Source: a virus
Direction: 5' to 3' (one strand)
Length of the DNA stretch: 42,673 nucleotides
Virus record (IMG/VR): IMGVR_UViG_3300007516_000038
Coordinates: 1-42,673 of that record
Shown: positions 8,979 through 16,122 of the stretch, in pieces
Numbering within the stretch: the first letter of the stretch is position 1
Layout: the number at the start of each line of letters is the position of its first letter
The notes under the pieces: model-generated
Database searches by the model: none
Told to the model about the DNA's origin: nothing
Seen by the model: the letters and a program-made list of their open reading frames with translations, nothing else
Position numbers and translations under genes: made by a program

Positions 8979-9881
8979 ATGAAAAAGACAAATGACTTTA
9001 TTCAAGAGATTTTAATGGAAGTCACTCTCGATGAAAGGATTGAGAGTGGTATCTTAGAAATGAGTAACCCCGAACACGTTGAGGTTTTAGCTGAGCGTCT
9101 ATTTGATGCTGGGTTTGACGCGGGTATGGTTACAGAGCTTGTAAACAATTTAATACTACGTGAGGGAAAACATCCAGATAGACAGGCTTACAATAAAGAA
9201 GGTTGGTTAGTAACATTTCCATCAGCCGATTATCGTAATGCCGCTATTCAAAAGGGTACGCATTTCCAAAATGATCCTACTCACGGCCGAGGCGGGATGA
9301 ACACGTATTATAAAAAGAAGGGTAAGACGGCTCACCAATCTCAGCAAGATGTGAGCACAAGTGAACCAGTGCAAGGAGAACAACCAACAGCACCAGATAC
9401 ACCGGTGCCAGCCAAAGCTGTTGCACCAGCTCAACAAACTGCTCCGGCTGCTGGTGGTGTAAAGGTGGACCCTCAATCTCCGGCTGTCCCAGCTAAAGAT
9501 GAACCAACCAATACAACTCCAAAACCACAACCTTCTGGTGATTCTGAATTACCGAGCGCGGGAAGTCCAGAAACAGAGCCGGCTGCTCCAGCGTCACCCG
9601 AAAGCTCAGCTGGTGGGACAGTTGCAGCAACCGATTCGACTCCGAAGCCTCCAGCAGCTCCGGCACCGGCTCCAGCAGCTCCAAGCGGACCTTCAATTCC
9701 AGAGCTGACAAAGAAATTTGCTCTTTCAAAAAATTGGAAAGAGACTCCATATGGTGAATGGCACGGCGGCGAAGGTGAAAAAGTTGCCGTTGTAGGATAT
9801 GACGAACAGGTTGTTCCGGTGAATCACCCAGATAGAGAAGCTCTATCTGTTTTCATAAAGAGAGCTCTACCTCAAACGTAA
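8979..9881 (+). CDS. Hypothetical protein with long Pro/Ala-rich linker
   Basis: The product is 300 residues in three parts. Residues 1-70 are helical and acidic. Residues 70-110 are basic and aromatic (WLVTFPSADYRNAAIQKGTH). A linker of about 130 residues, rich in Pro, Ala, Thr and Ser, then leads to a small folded C-terminal domain from about residue 240 (KFALSKNWKETPYGEW, VVPVNHPDREALS). Two small domains joined by a flexible tether suggest a structural, decoration or scaffolding protein, but the family is not recognised. It is preceded by the candidate late element, which agrees with a virion role. The stop overlaps the next start by one base. Confidence 0.65.
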   Translation: MKKTNDFIQEILMEVTLDERIESGILEMSNPEHVEVLAERLFDAGFDAGMVTELVNNLILREGKHPDRQAYNKEGWLVTFPSADYRNAAIQKGTHFQNDPTHGRGGMNTYYKKKGKTAHQSQQDVSTSEPVQGEQPTAPDTPVPAKAVAPAQQTAPAAGGVKVDPQSPAVPAKDEPTNTTPKPQPSGDSELPSAGSPETEPAAPASPESSAGGTVAATDSTPKPPAAPAPAPAAPSGPSIPELTKKFALSKNWKETPYGEWHGGEGEKVAVVGYDEQVVPVNHPDREALSVFIKRALPQT

Positions 9882-10264
9882 TGGAATTTTATTCCCAGCT
9901 GCTGTGCACCTTTTCTACAATGGAAGGGTATAAAAAAGATATATCCTCAATTATAGGTTCATATAATATAATAGGGCGGTCAATTTTTGTTTTGCAGAAT
10001 TTAGAGGACACCCGAGAAGTTTTTCTAACTTACAATGTGGAAAAAACAACAAATCTCCGACATTACAAAACAATTTCTGTGCACCGAAAAAAAGACTTCA
10101 ATGTAATTTATTCAATCAACGCTTTGAACGTATTGGCGGACAGGGATAATAACCCAAACAGAGAAGTGGATTGGTCAAAATATAAAAACAGTATTATCAT
10201 AAACTGTGACTCTGGTCTGAAAATAGTTCCAACAAAATTGTTGACGCTTTATCCGGTAAAATAA
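9881..10264 (+). CDS. Hypothetical protein
   Basis: The product is 127 residues and starts on the last base of the preceding stop codon (TAATG), so translation is probably coupled. The predicted fold is mainly beta, with strands at SIFVLQNLEDTREVFLTYN and FNVIYSINALNVLAD and a basic middle. Nothing resembles a known catalytic motif. It closes the gene pair that precedes the long leader of the SSB gene, and a structural or assembly function is only a guess from its neighbour. Confidence 0.6.
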   Translation: MEFYSQLLCTFSTMEGYKKDISSIIGSYNIIGRSIFVLQNLEDTREVFLTYNVEKTTNLRHYKTISVHRKKDFNVIYSINALNVLADRDNNPNREVDWSKYKNSIIINCDSGLKIVPTKLLTLYPVK

Positions 10265-10283
10265 GATATTTTGCCGGCGGATT

Positions 10284-10439
10284 GATATTTATTGCGAGCG
10301 ATTAATGCTCACAATTAACGATTAAAAAATGACAAAGGCTTATTTCAAATTGACAAACGTGCATTAATCAATCATATTACACACTTACTAATTGAAAATT
10401 CAATTCGTATTAACAAATAAAAAATAACTAAGGAAAATT
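10284..10439 (+). promoter_or_regulatory. Long regulatory leader of the SSB gene
   Basis: This is the longest untranslated gap before a replication gene. It holds an A/T element (GATATTTATT, 10284-10293) and a nearly perfect inverted repeat (10291-10299 with 10307-10315, one mismatch, 7-base spacer). GATTAATGC at 10300 recurs inverted at 10361. A promoter TTGACA-17-CATATT lies at 10350-10378, then a small A/T hairpin near 10391-10406. The SSB start has the clearest ribosome site in the window (AAGGA, 7 bases upstream). T4 gene 32 is autoregulated at its mRNA leader, so a similar translational operator is plausible here. Confidence 0.5.
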
Positions 10440-11243
10440 ATGGCATTAGACATGAGTAAGATTAAGAGTCGCCTTGAGGCACTCAAGACCACAAACGGAA
10501 AGTCAGCACATTTGTGGAAACCACAGGGAAAAAGCGTAATTCGCATTGTCCCTTATAAGTTCAACCCAGAGAACCCATTCATCGAGCTTCTCTTTCACTA
10601 CGGTATCAATAACAAGACTTATCTAAGTCCTGCTTCGTTCAATCGGCCTGACCCAATCGTTGAGTTCGCCAATAAGTTGAAGAGCACCGGAGATAAGGAA
10701 AGTTGGAAAGAAGGACGCAAGCTTGAACCAAAGATGCGTACTTATGTTCCAATTCTCGTTCGTGGAGAAGAGGATCAGGGAGTTAAGTTCTGGGGTATGG
10801 GAAAGACGGTTTATCAAGAAATCCTTGGTATCATCGCCGATCCTGACTACGGTGATATTACGGACCCGAAGACGGGCCGTGATATTCTTGTTGAATTCAA
10901 ATCGGCTGAAGAAACTGGTAAGAGCTTTCCGGAGACAAATATCCGCGTCAAGCCAAATCAGACTCCAGCGTTTGATATGACCAACAAGGTTGTATTGGAA
11001 AAGTTCAGAGACCAGAAGGACATTCTTGAACTATTCCCGGAACTAACATACGAAGAATTGGCAGCAATTATGGACAGCTACTTCAACGCTCCCGAGAGTG
11101 ATGACGAGGTTGGTACACCATCTGCCGATGTCGCATCTACGGAAGAAACGCCAACGGAGAGCCCAGTTGCTGCTTCTGGAAAGAAGGTAACGGCGACGGC
11201 TAAAGAAGTTGCAGAAGACTTCGACAAGTTGTTCAGTTCGTAA
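10440..11243 (+). CDS. gp32-like single-stranded DNA-binding protein
   Basis: The product is 267 residues. The N-terminus (LDMSKIKSRLEAL) is followed by a KSVIRIVPYKFNPENPF segment and HYGINNKTYLSP, the arrangement seen in T4 gp32-type proteins of large phages. The middle has strands typical of an OB-fold core. The last 50 residues form a Ser/Thr/Glu linker ending in an acidic-aromatic tip (AEDFDKLF), the standard handle by which phage SSBs recruit replisome partners. I see no complete zinc ribbon, unlike T4 gp32. It heads the recombination operon (UvsX, 5' nuclease, helicase) and has its own promoter and leader. The protein coats ssDNA at forks and recombination intermediates. Confidence 0.85.
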   Translation: MALDMSKIKSRLEALKTTNGKSAHLWKPQGKSVIRIVPYKFNPENPFIELLFHYGINNKTYLSPASFNRPDPIVEFANKLKSTGDKESWKEGRKLEPKMRTYVPILVRGEEDQGVKFWGMGKTVYQEILGIIADPDYGDITDPKTGRDILVEFKSAEETGKSFPETNIRVKPNQTPAFDMTNKVVLEKFRDQKDILELFPELTYEELAAIMDSYFNAPESDDEVGTPSADVASTEETPTESPVAASGKKVTATAKEVAEDFDKLFSS

Positions 11244-11274
11244 TCGGTTCTGAAAGAACCCAGCTAATTGTAAG

Positions 11275-11302
11275 GCAGCGGTTGGTAGATTCCAACCGCT
11301 GC
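11275..11302 (+). terminator. Hairpin between SSB and uvsX
   Basis: A perfect 11-bp GC-rich stem (GCAGCGGTTGG with its complement) closes a 6-base loop and is followed by a weak T run (TATTACTT). A smaller 6-bp hairpin lies just upstream at 11247-11261. It could terminate or attenuate so that SSB transcripts exceed uvsX transcripts, or protect the SSB mRNA 3' end. Confidence 0.65.
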
Positions 11303-11324
11303 TATTACTTAACCCAAAATAATT

Positions 11325-12554
11325 ATGGCTACAAAGAAAAATAGAATTGAGCACGAAGTTGCTCCTGTCCGCGATGAACTGGCTGATTCCCTCGCCGAGA
11401 CATTAAACAAAGCAAATAAAGACAGTGGAAAAGTAGCTTTTTTCCTAAGTGATTCAGAAGACCCTTCTAAAATCACAGACTGGATTTCAACCGGAGAACA
11501 CCAACTCAATATTGCTATCGCTAATCGTCCTGGTGGCGGTTTGCCCGTTGGGCGTATTACTGAATTAACCGGTTTGGAAGCTTCGGGAAAAAGTTTGGTT
11601 GCAGCACATTTGCTCGCCGACACACAGAAACAAGGTGGAGTAGCTGTATTCATTGATACCGAATATGCCGTTTCGCCTGAGTTCTTATCAGCAATTGGTG
11701 TAGATGTTCAAAAGATGTTGTATATCAATGTTAATACCATTGAAGACATATTTGATAATATCGAAACTATAGTGGCTAAGGTTCGTAATTCTAATAAGAA
11801 TCGACTTGTTACAATTGTTGTCGATTCCATCGCTGCTGCTTCAACGAAGAAAGAAATGGCGTCAGACCACGGAGCGGACGGATATGCTACAGGAAAAGCT
11901 ATTGCTATCAGCAAGGCTATGCGTAAAGTTACAGAATTAATCGCTCGGCAACGCATCTGTCTCGTGTTCACAAACCAACTCCGTCAAAAGATTGGTTTTG
12001 TAGGTTTTGGCGACCCTTGGACAACGAGTGGCGGTAAGGCTCTCGCCTTCCACGCTTCAGTTCGCATTCGTCTTAAATCGACAGGAAGTATTAAGCTTGG
12101 AACAGTGCCAATTGGTATTAAAACCAAGGCAGTTGTTATTAAGAATCGCATGGGGCCGCCTTTACGAGGATGTGAATTTAATATCTTCTTCGATCGTGGT
12201 ATCGATGCTTACGGTAGTTGGTTAGAAACACTACTCGAAAATAAAGTTGTCACCAATGCTAAGAAGGTAAAGGAAGACAAGAATGTTAAGAAAACTAAGA
12301 AGGAACAGGAGGCAGAAAAGGAAGAGAGTAAGTCAGCTAAGTCTCTCCAAATTCTTCTTCCTGTTGCTGACGGTGAGGAACAGATATTCTTTGAGAAGAG
12401 GGATTTCCCAAAACTTCTGACATCTCGATCGGACGTAAATGAGTTTCTTTACAACCAACTGTGTGATATTTGTATCATGAAATACAAGTCACCAGATTCT
12501 GAGTTGGAGGATGACGTTGAGGTTGATTCGAGCCAAGAGGGTATCGACGAATAA
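11325..12554 (+). CDS. uvsX: UvsX/RecA-like recombinase
   Basis: The product is 409 residues. The RecA core is clear: the run into Walker A is GGLPVGRITELTGLEASGKS (P-loop at 83-90), FIDTEYAVSP carries the catalytic-type Glu, Walker B is RLVTIVVDSIAA near 160-170, and FTNQLRQKIG plus TSGGKAL match the L1/L2 and core strands. A Lys/Glu-rich segment near residues 312-338 interrupts the C-terminal part, which ends acidic, as in UvsX. It forms filaments on ssDNA and drives strand exchange in recombination-dependent replication. It sits between SSB and a 5' nuclease, its expected partners. No SD is visible; the leader is A/T-rich. Confidence 0.9.
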   Translation: MATKKNRIEHEVAPVRDELADSLAETLNKANKDSGKVAFFLSDSEDPSKITDWISTGEHQLNIAIANRPGGGLPVGRITELTGLEASGKSLVAAHLLADTQKQGGVAVFIDTEYAVSPEFLSAIGVDVQKMLYINVNTIEDIFDNIETIVAKVRNSNKNRLVTIVVDSIAAASTKKEMASDHGADGYATGKAIAISKAMRKVTELIARQRICLVFTNQLRQKIGFVGFGDPWTTSGGKALAFHASVRIRLKSTGSIKLGTVPIGIKTKAVVIKNRMGPPLRGCEFNIFFDRGIDAYGSWLETLLENKVVTNAKKVKEDKNVKKTKKEQEAEKEESKSAKSLQILLPVADGEEQIFFEKRDFPKLLTSRSDVNEFLYNQLCDICIMKYKSPDSELEDDVEVDSSQEGIDE

Positions 12555-12562
12555 CAAATTGT

Positions 12563-12588
12563 TGTATGGAGTGAAACATCTCCATACA
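12563..12588 (+). terminator. Hairpin after uvsX
   Basis: A perfect 9-bp stem (TGTATGGAG with its complement, 8-base loop) begins eight bases after the uvsX stop and is followed by GCTTTCATTTT. The T-rich tail is imperfect, so it may be a partial terminator. The next gene starts 11 bases beyond it. Confidence 0.6.
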
Positions 12589-12599
12589 GCTTTCATTTT

Positions 12600-12944
12600 A
12601 TGAGAAGCATAGAATTACATTGGTTATGGAAAATGGATAAGTGGCTTCCGTATCCTAGTTTGGTATTTGCGCAAGGTGGATACGAAGGAAAAACGGGCTA
12701 CATTACCCCACGACCGAACCACGAATATCCAATCGAGAAAGATGATTGTGGTATATCTACAAATAACGGGGTAATTATTATTAACACATCTCACTGGAAT
12801 ACTGATGCGGGGGCTAGGGCGTCATTAGCGCACGAATGGCGGCATCACTGGCAACACTTCAATGGTAAATTGATTCATAACAAAAGTGGCGAGGTTTATA
12901 ACACACTAGATTGGGCAAACGATTGGGAGAATTCTAAATCATGA
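12600..12944 (+). CDS. Small HExxH putative metallopeptidase-like protein
   Basis: The product is 114 residues. Residues 75-87 read SLAHEWRHHWQHF, giving an HExxH zinc-binding helix (His78, Glu79, His82) preceded by a hydrophobic strand (GVIIINTSHW), the normal order in zincins. A third ligand is not obvious; His83, His86 or a downstream Asp/Glu are possible. At this size it would be a minimal zincin, comparable to small SprT-like or Wss1-like proteases in outline only. Its stop overlaps the start of the 5' nuclease (ATGA), tying it to DNA metabolism. Trimming of DNA-bound proteins is one idea, with no direct evidence. It could also be a non-catalytic zinc protein. Confidence 0.6.
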   Translation: MRSIELHWLWKMDKWLPYPSLVFAQGGYEGKTGYITPRPNHEYPIEKDDCGISTNNGVIIINTSHWNTDAGARASLAHEWRHHWQHFNGKLIHNKSGEVYNTLDWANDWENSKS

Positions 12945-13999
12945 ACAATAAATACAAATCAATTTTTGCAGAAATAAAAGAAGTGCACAAAAATGCAGCT
13001 CCAGTATCATCCAGAACCCGCAATAGTGATATACTTATAGTGGACGGAACTAATAATTATATCAGGGTATTTCTGGTCGTGCCAACTCTAACAGAAAATG
13101 GTGAACACTGTGGAGGAATCTCTGGATTCTTAACCACGATTGGCTATGCTGTTAAATTACTGAAGCCGACGCGTGTAATTGTTGTATTTGACGGAAAAGG
13201 TGGAAGTCAACGACGGCGCAAACTCTATCCGGATTATAAAAATAAAAGTAAAGTTACGATGCGAGTAAATCGAGCTTACGAAGAAATGAGTAATCCAGAA
13301 GATGAGCGAAAAGCGATGATGCACCAAATGTCCGTACTGGTCAACGACTTCCTCGATTGCCTACCGGTATCAGTAATTGCAGTAGATAACATTGAAGCCG
13401 ATGATGCTATAGCTTATATTGCCACAAGTGTTTACAACAAGCCAGAGAATAAAATTACAATCATGAGCGCTGATAGGGATTTTTTGCAGTTGGTGAACGA
13501 CCGCGTAAATGTATGGAGTCCAATCAAGAAAAAACTTTACAGCACAATGGATGTTGTTAATCAATACGGTATTCATCCGACAAACTTTGTCTATTACCGA
13601 ACTCTGACCGGTGATACTTCTGACAATATTCCTGGTATTAAAGGTATTGCTATCAAAACAGCAATTAAAAGATTTCCAATGATTACCGAATCGACAGAGA
13701 CAAGTGTCGATAAAATTGAAACATTTGCCAAGGATAAAATAAACGAATCAAAGTGTTATGCCGACGTTGTTAGCAATATCGATACAGTTAAATTAAACTA
13801 TAAATTGATGCAGTTAAAGGAGCCCGATTTTTCACCAACTTTACAAATGGGAATTACAGATGCTTTGGGTAGAGATTATAGTCTCAATAAATTTCAATTC
13901 ATACAACGGTTGACCCAACACGGGATGCACACAGCTATTCCAAACTACCACCTTTGGCTTCAAGAAGTATTTTATCCACTCGACTGTCTGTCAAAGTAA
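12941..13999 (+). CDS. 5'-3' exonuclease / flap nuclease (T4 RNase H-like)
   Basis: The product is 352 residues with the PIN-like FEN fold in order. The first acidic strand is DILIVDGTNN (Asp35), then VIVVFDGKGGSQRRRKLYPDYK gives the second Asp and basic arch residues. NIEADDAIAYIA and SADRDFLQLV supply the metal-binding acidic clusters. GDTSDNIPGIKGIAIKTA is the helix-3-turn-helix that binds DNA. Such enzymes remove RNA primers and 5' flaps on the lagging strand; T4 gene rnh is the archetype. The gene is coupled to the upstream HExxH gene and precedes the helicase, in keeping with a replication operon. Confidence 0.88.
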   Translation: MNNKYKSIFAEIKEVHKNAAPVSSRTRNSDILIVDGTNNYIRVFLVVPTLTENGEHCGGISGFLTTIGYAVKLLKPTRVIVVFDGKGGSQRRRKLYPDYKNKSKVTMRVNRAYEEMSNPEDERKAMMHQMSVLVNDFLDCLPVSVIAVDNIEADDAIAYIATSVYNKPENKITIMSADRDFLQLVNDRVNVWSPIKKKLYSTMDVVNQYGIHPTNFVYYRTLTGDTSDNIPGIKGIAIKTAIKRFPMITESTETSVDKIETFAKDKINESKCYADVVSNIDTVKLNYKLMQLKEPDFSPTLQMGITDALGRDYSLNKFQFIQRLTQHGMHTAIPNYHLWLQEVFYPLDCLSK

Positions 14000-14003
14000 A
14001 TTT

Positions 14004-14147
14004 ATGAAAGCATACGTAAAAACCAACAATGGCACATTTCCGAATTTAAACTTCTACCTAGCGTGGGAGGGTCGCAATAAATTAAGTAGTAGAGAAAATA
14101 TCATGCAAGCTTACGCTAAGCAGTTGCGGGAAAGTTTTGGCCCGTGA
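14004..14147 (+). CDS. Micro-ORF, hypothetical (47 aa)
   Basis: An ATG five bases after the nuclease stop opens a 47-codon frame ending at 14147. The product is basic and aromatic (NFYLAWEGRNKLSSRENIM) and fills the space before the helicase promoter. Placement, spacing and amino-acid mix favour a real small gene, but I recognise no family. Confidence 0.5.
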   Translation: MKAYVKTNNGTFPNLNFYLAWEGRNKLSSRENIMQAYAKQLRESFGP

Positions 14148-14158
14148 ATTATTATCAA

Positions 14159-14187
14159 TTGACCTTTAACCCAAATAACCTAATATA
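14159..14187 (+). promoter_or_regulatory. Promoter upstream of helicase
   Basis: TTGACC at 14159-14164 is followed by TAATAT after 16 bases, 13 bases before the ATG at 14200. TTGACC plus CTTTA here is shared with the gap before the sliding clamp gene (39628). Confidence 0.45.
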
Positions 14188-14199
14188 CACTTAACAATT

Positions 14200-15525
14200 A
14201 TGTCACCAATCATTATAGATAATCTACACAAGTATGGACTTGAATTTCAAGCAAAAATCATCGCTGGTATCCTTTCAGAAAAAACTTTCTTAGAAAGAGT
14301 TCTTGACATTGCAGACCCAGAGGCCTTTGAGAACGAAGCACACCGTTGGATTTTGAAAGAGACGTTTTCATACTATCTTGAATACAGTTCCGTTCCAACG
14401 TTACAGGTATTCAAGGTTAGAATTTCTACCATCAATAATGAAATATTGAAGGCTATGGTAATTGACAATTTGAAATCGGTGTTCTTGAAATTGACTGATT
14501 CGGATTTAGATTTTGTTCGTGAACAGTTTCTTGAATTTTGTAAGAATCAAAAACTAAAGGGAGCGATTATTAATTCGGTCGATTTGATTAAGGTGGGTGA
14601 GTATGAAAAGGTTAAACATTTAGTTGATGAAGCTCTTAAAGCCGGCATGGAAAGAAATCTCGGCCACAACTATCACATCGAAGTTGACAAACGTATGAGT
14701 GAAATGTCACGCAAGACGGTTTCAACTGGCTGGGATGTAGTTGATTCGCTTATCGACGGGGGTCTTGGGCCAGGAGAACTTGGAGTATTTGTTGCTCCCG
14801 CTGGTATTGGTAAGAGTTGGCTTTTGGCGCGAGTCGGTGCATCTGCAATGTTGAAGGGAAAAAATGTACTACATTACACCTTAGAATTGAATGAAAATTA
14901 TGTCGGACTTCGATATGATTGTTGTTTTACAGGAATTCAATTTCAAAATGTTAAAAATTACGCTGACGCAGTTAAGGAAAAACTCAAGTCTGTACCAGGA
15001 AAGTTGTTTGTGAAATATTTTCCAATCAAAACGGTGAGCGCTCAATCACTCAAATTTCACTTTGAGAGAGTTGCTATGTTAGAGGGAATTAAACCAGACC
15101 TTATCATCGTTGATTACGCTGACATTCTCCGGCCGATTGAAAAAGAAAAGAATTCTAATAGCTACTCAGAAATGGGTGGAATCTATGAAGAACTTCGTAT
15201 GATTGCGGGTGAGTTGGGGGTGCCTATCTGGACCGCCTCACAAACAAATCGCTGTTTTTCATTAGACACTAATATTCAAGTAGATACGAAAGGAATCATC
15301 CAGGCTAGGGATTTAGTTTCTGGAGATAAAGTATTAACACACGCCGGATATAAGTCTGTCACAAAAATTTTTCCGATAGAAAACCAACCAGTGTATCGAA
15401 TTAAGTTAAAAAGTGGAAAATATATCGACTGCTCTTCACGGCATCTGTTTCCGACTCAATATGGAAATTTTAAAAATATTCAGACCGGCCTATCGGTTGG
15501 CGATAAACTTTTTACTAAAAAGTAA
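14200..15525 (+). CDS. Replicative helicase gp41/DnaB-like, N-terminal part fused to N-intein
   Basis: The product is 441 residues: 351 of helicase plus 90 of intein. An N-terminal helical domain leads into the RecA-like motor, with Walker A APAGIGKS (199-206), Walker B DLIIVDYADIL and the sensor-like WTASQTNR. Right after that Arg the protein turns into an intein N-half beginning with Cys352 and stops. The remaining motor and C-terminus are encoded by the next ORF after a C-intein. Joined at the predicted junction (TNR/SGAGED), the mature helicase would be about 467 residues, close to T4 gp41 (475). The enzyme is the hexameric 5'-3' fork helicase. Without trans-splicing the motor is incomplete, so splicing should be essential. 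Confidence 0.9.
   Translation: MSPIIIDNLHKYGLEFQAKIIAGILSEKTFLERVLDIADPEAFENEAHRWILKETFSYYLEYSSVPTLQVFKVRISTINNEILKAMVIDNLKSVFLKLTDSDLDFVREQFLEFCKNQKLKGAIINSVDLIKVGEYEKVKHLVDEALKAGMERNLGHNYHIEVDKRMSEMSRKTVSTGWDVVDSLIDGGLGPGELGVFVAPAGIGKSWLLARVGASAMLKGKNVLHYTLELNENYVGLRYDCCFTGIQFQNVKNYADAVKEKLKSVPGKLFVKYFPIKTVSAQSLKFHFERVAMLEGIKPDLIIVDYADILRPIEKEKNSNSYSEMGGIYEELRMIAGELGVPIWTASQTNRCFSLDTNIQVDTKGIIQARDLVSGDKVLTHAGYKSVTKIFPIENQPVYRIKLKSGKYIDCSSRHLFPTQYGNFKNIQTGLSVGDKLFTKK
15253..15522 (+). other. Split intein, N-half (helicase)
   Basis: Ninety residues start at the nucleophile Cys1 (CFSLDTNIQV). A block A strand with LVSGDKVLTHAG follows, and block B contains SSRHLFPT, where the usual TxxH is SxxH with its His kept. 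The frame ends at a stop after KLFTKK with no endonuclease domain. Length, motifs and the NR/S insertion site resemble the gp41-1/gp41-8 split inteins known from marine phage metagenomes. Confidence 0.88.
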
Positions 15526-15561
15526 TCATAGAAAATTGCATCAAATTTATCAACAAAAATT

Positions 15562-15702
15562 ATGAAAGAACATGACCTAAACCCCGAAGATTTTATCTTA
15601 GACGAAATTGAGAGTATTCAGCTGTTGGGCGACCGGCCAACCATCGACATAACCGTTGCCGACACGCATATGTTTTTTGCCAATGACGTATACACTCACA
15701 AT
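15562..15702 (+). other. Split intein, C-half (helicase)
   Basis: Forty-seven residues end in THN immediately before Ser. The penultimate His and terminal Asn needed for Asn cyclisation are present. The 36-base gap between the halves is too short for a nuclease gene, unlike the gap in the reductase intein. Confidence 0.88.
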
Positions 15703-16053
15703 AGCGGCGCAGGCGAAGATATTGTTCAGGCACATAACGTTTCCGACAGTTACCGTAAAATTATGACGGCGGACTTTGTGATGAGCGCTTCACGAAATAT
15801 TTCTGATAAGGCTAATAGTACGGCACGAATGCACATCATTAAGAACCGCTTTGGACCAGATGGTATAACCTTATACTCGAAGATGGACACGGGCAATGGT
15901 GATATACGTATTTATGACGAAAAATCAGCAGAATCTTCCAACATAAAATCTAACATGGAATCCGATGATGGGGAAAATGATGTCAAAAAACAACTTAGCT
16001 CAAAATGGAGAGGATATCGTAAAGACGACTTTGGTAATAATAAAGATTTGTGA
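15562..16053 (+). CDS. Replicative helicase, C-intein fused to C-terminal part
   Basis: The product is 163 residues. The first 47 are a C-intein: ITVADTHMFFAND is block F and VYTHN block G with the terminal Asn47. Residue 48 (Ser) is the +1 nucleophile. The remaining 116 residues resume the DnaB motor: SGAGEDIVQ, HNVSDSYRKIMTADFVMSAS and MHIIKNRFGPDG, matching the C-terminal motifs of gp41-like helicases. A Ser/Asp-rich tail follows. It starts at its own ATG only 36 bases after the stop of the N-part, so both halves are on one transcript but are made as separate chains. Confidence 0.88.
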   Translation: MKEHDLNPEDFILDEIESIQLLGDRPTIDITVADTHMFFANDVYTHNSGAGEDIVQAHNVSDSYRKIMTADFVMSASRNISDKANSTARMHIIKNRFGPDGITLYSKMDTGNGDIRIYDEKSAESSNIKSNMESDDGENDVKKQLSSKWRGYRKDDFGNNKDL

Positions 16054-16081
16054 TAAATTTCACCAAATCCAAAACTACTTA

Positions 16082-16110
16082 TTGACCCAGCCAACAATAA
16101 ACCTCTAACC
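16082..16110 (+). promoter_or_regulatory. Weak promoter candidate before nrdJ
   Basis: TTGACC at 16082-16087 lies 35 bases before the reductase start, with no convincing -10 (CTAACC at 17 bases). It belongs to the same TTGACC class as 14159 and 39628. The gap of 69 bases is too short for a cobalamin riboswitch. Confidence 0.3.
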
Positions 16111-16122
16111 AAAAACTGTTAT

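Noticed and set aside
10291-10316. Similarity of the inverted repeat in the SSB leader to the lac operator (GAGC...GCTCACAAT)
   Set aside because: The half-sites are 7 bases apart instead of adjacent or 1 apart, and no LacI-type regulator is in the window; likely chance.
16054-16122. Cobalamin riboswitch before the B12-dependent reductase
   Set aside because: The gap is only 69 bases and lacks the conserved B12-box; no structure supported.
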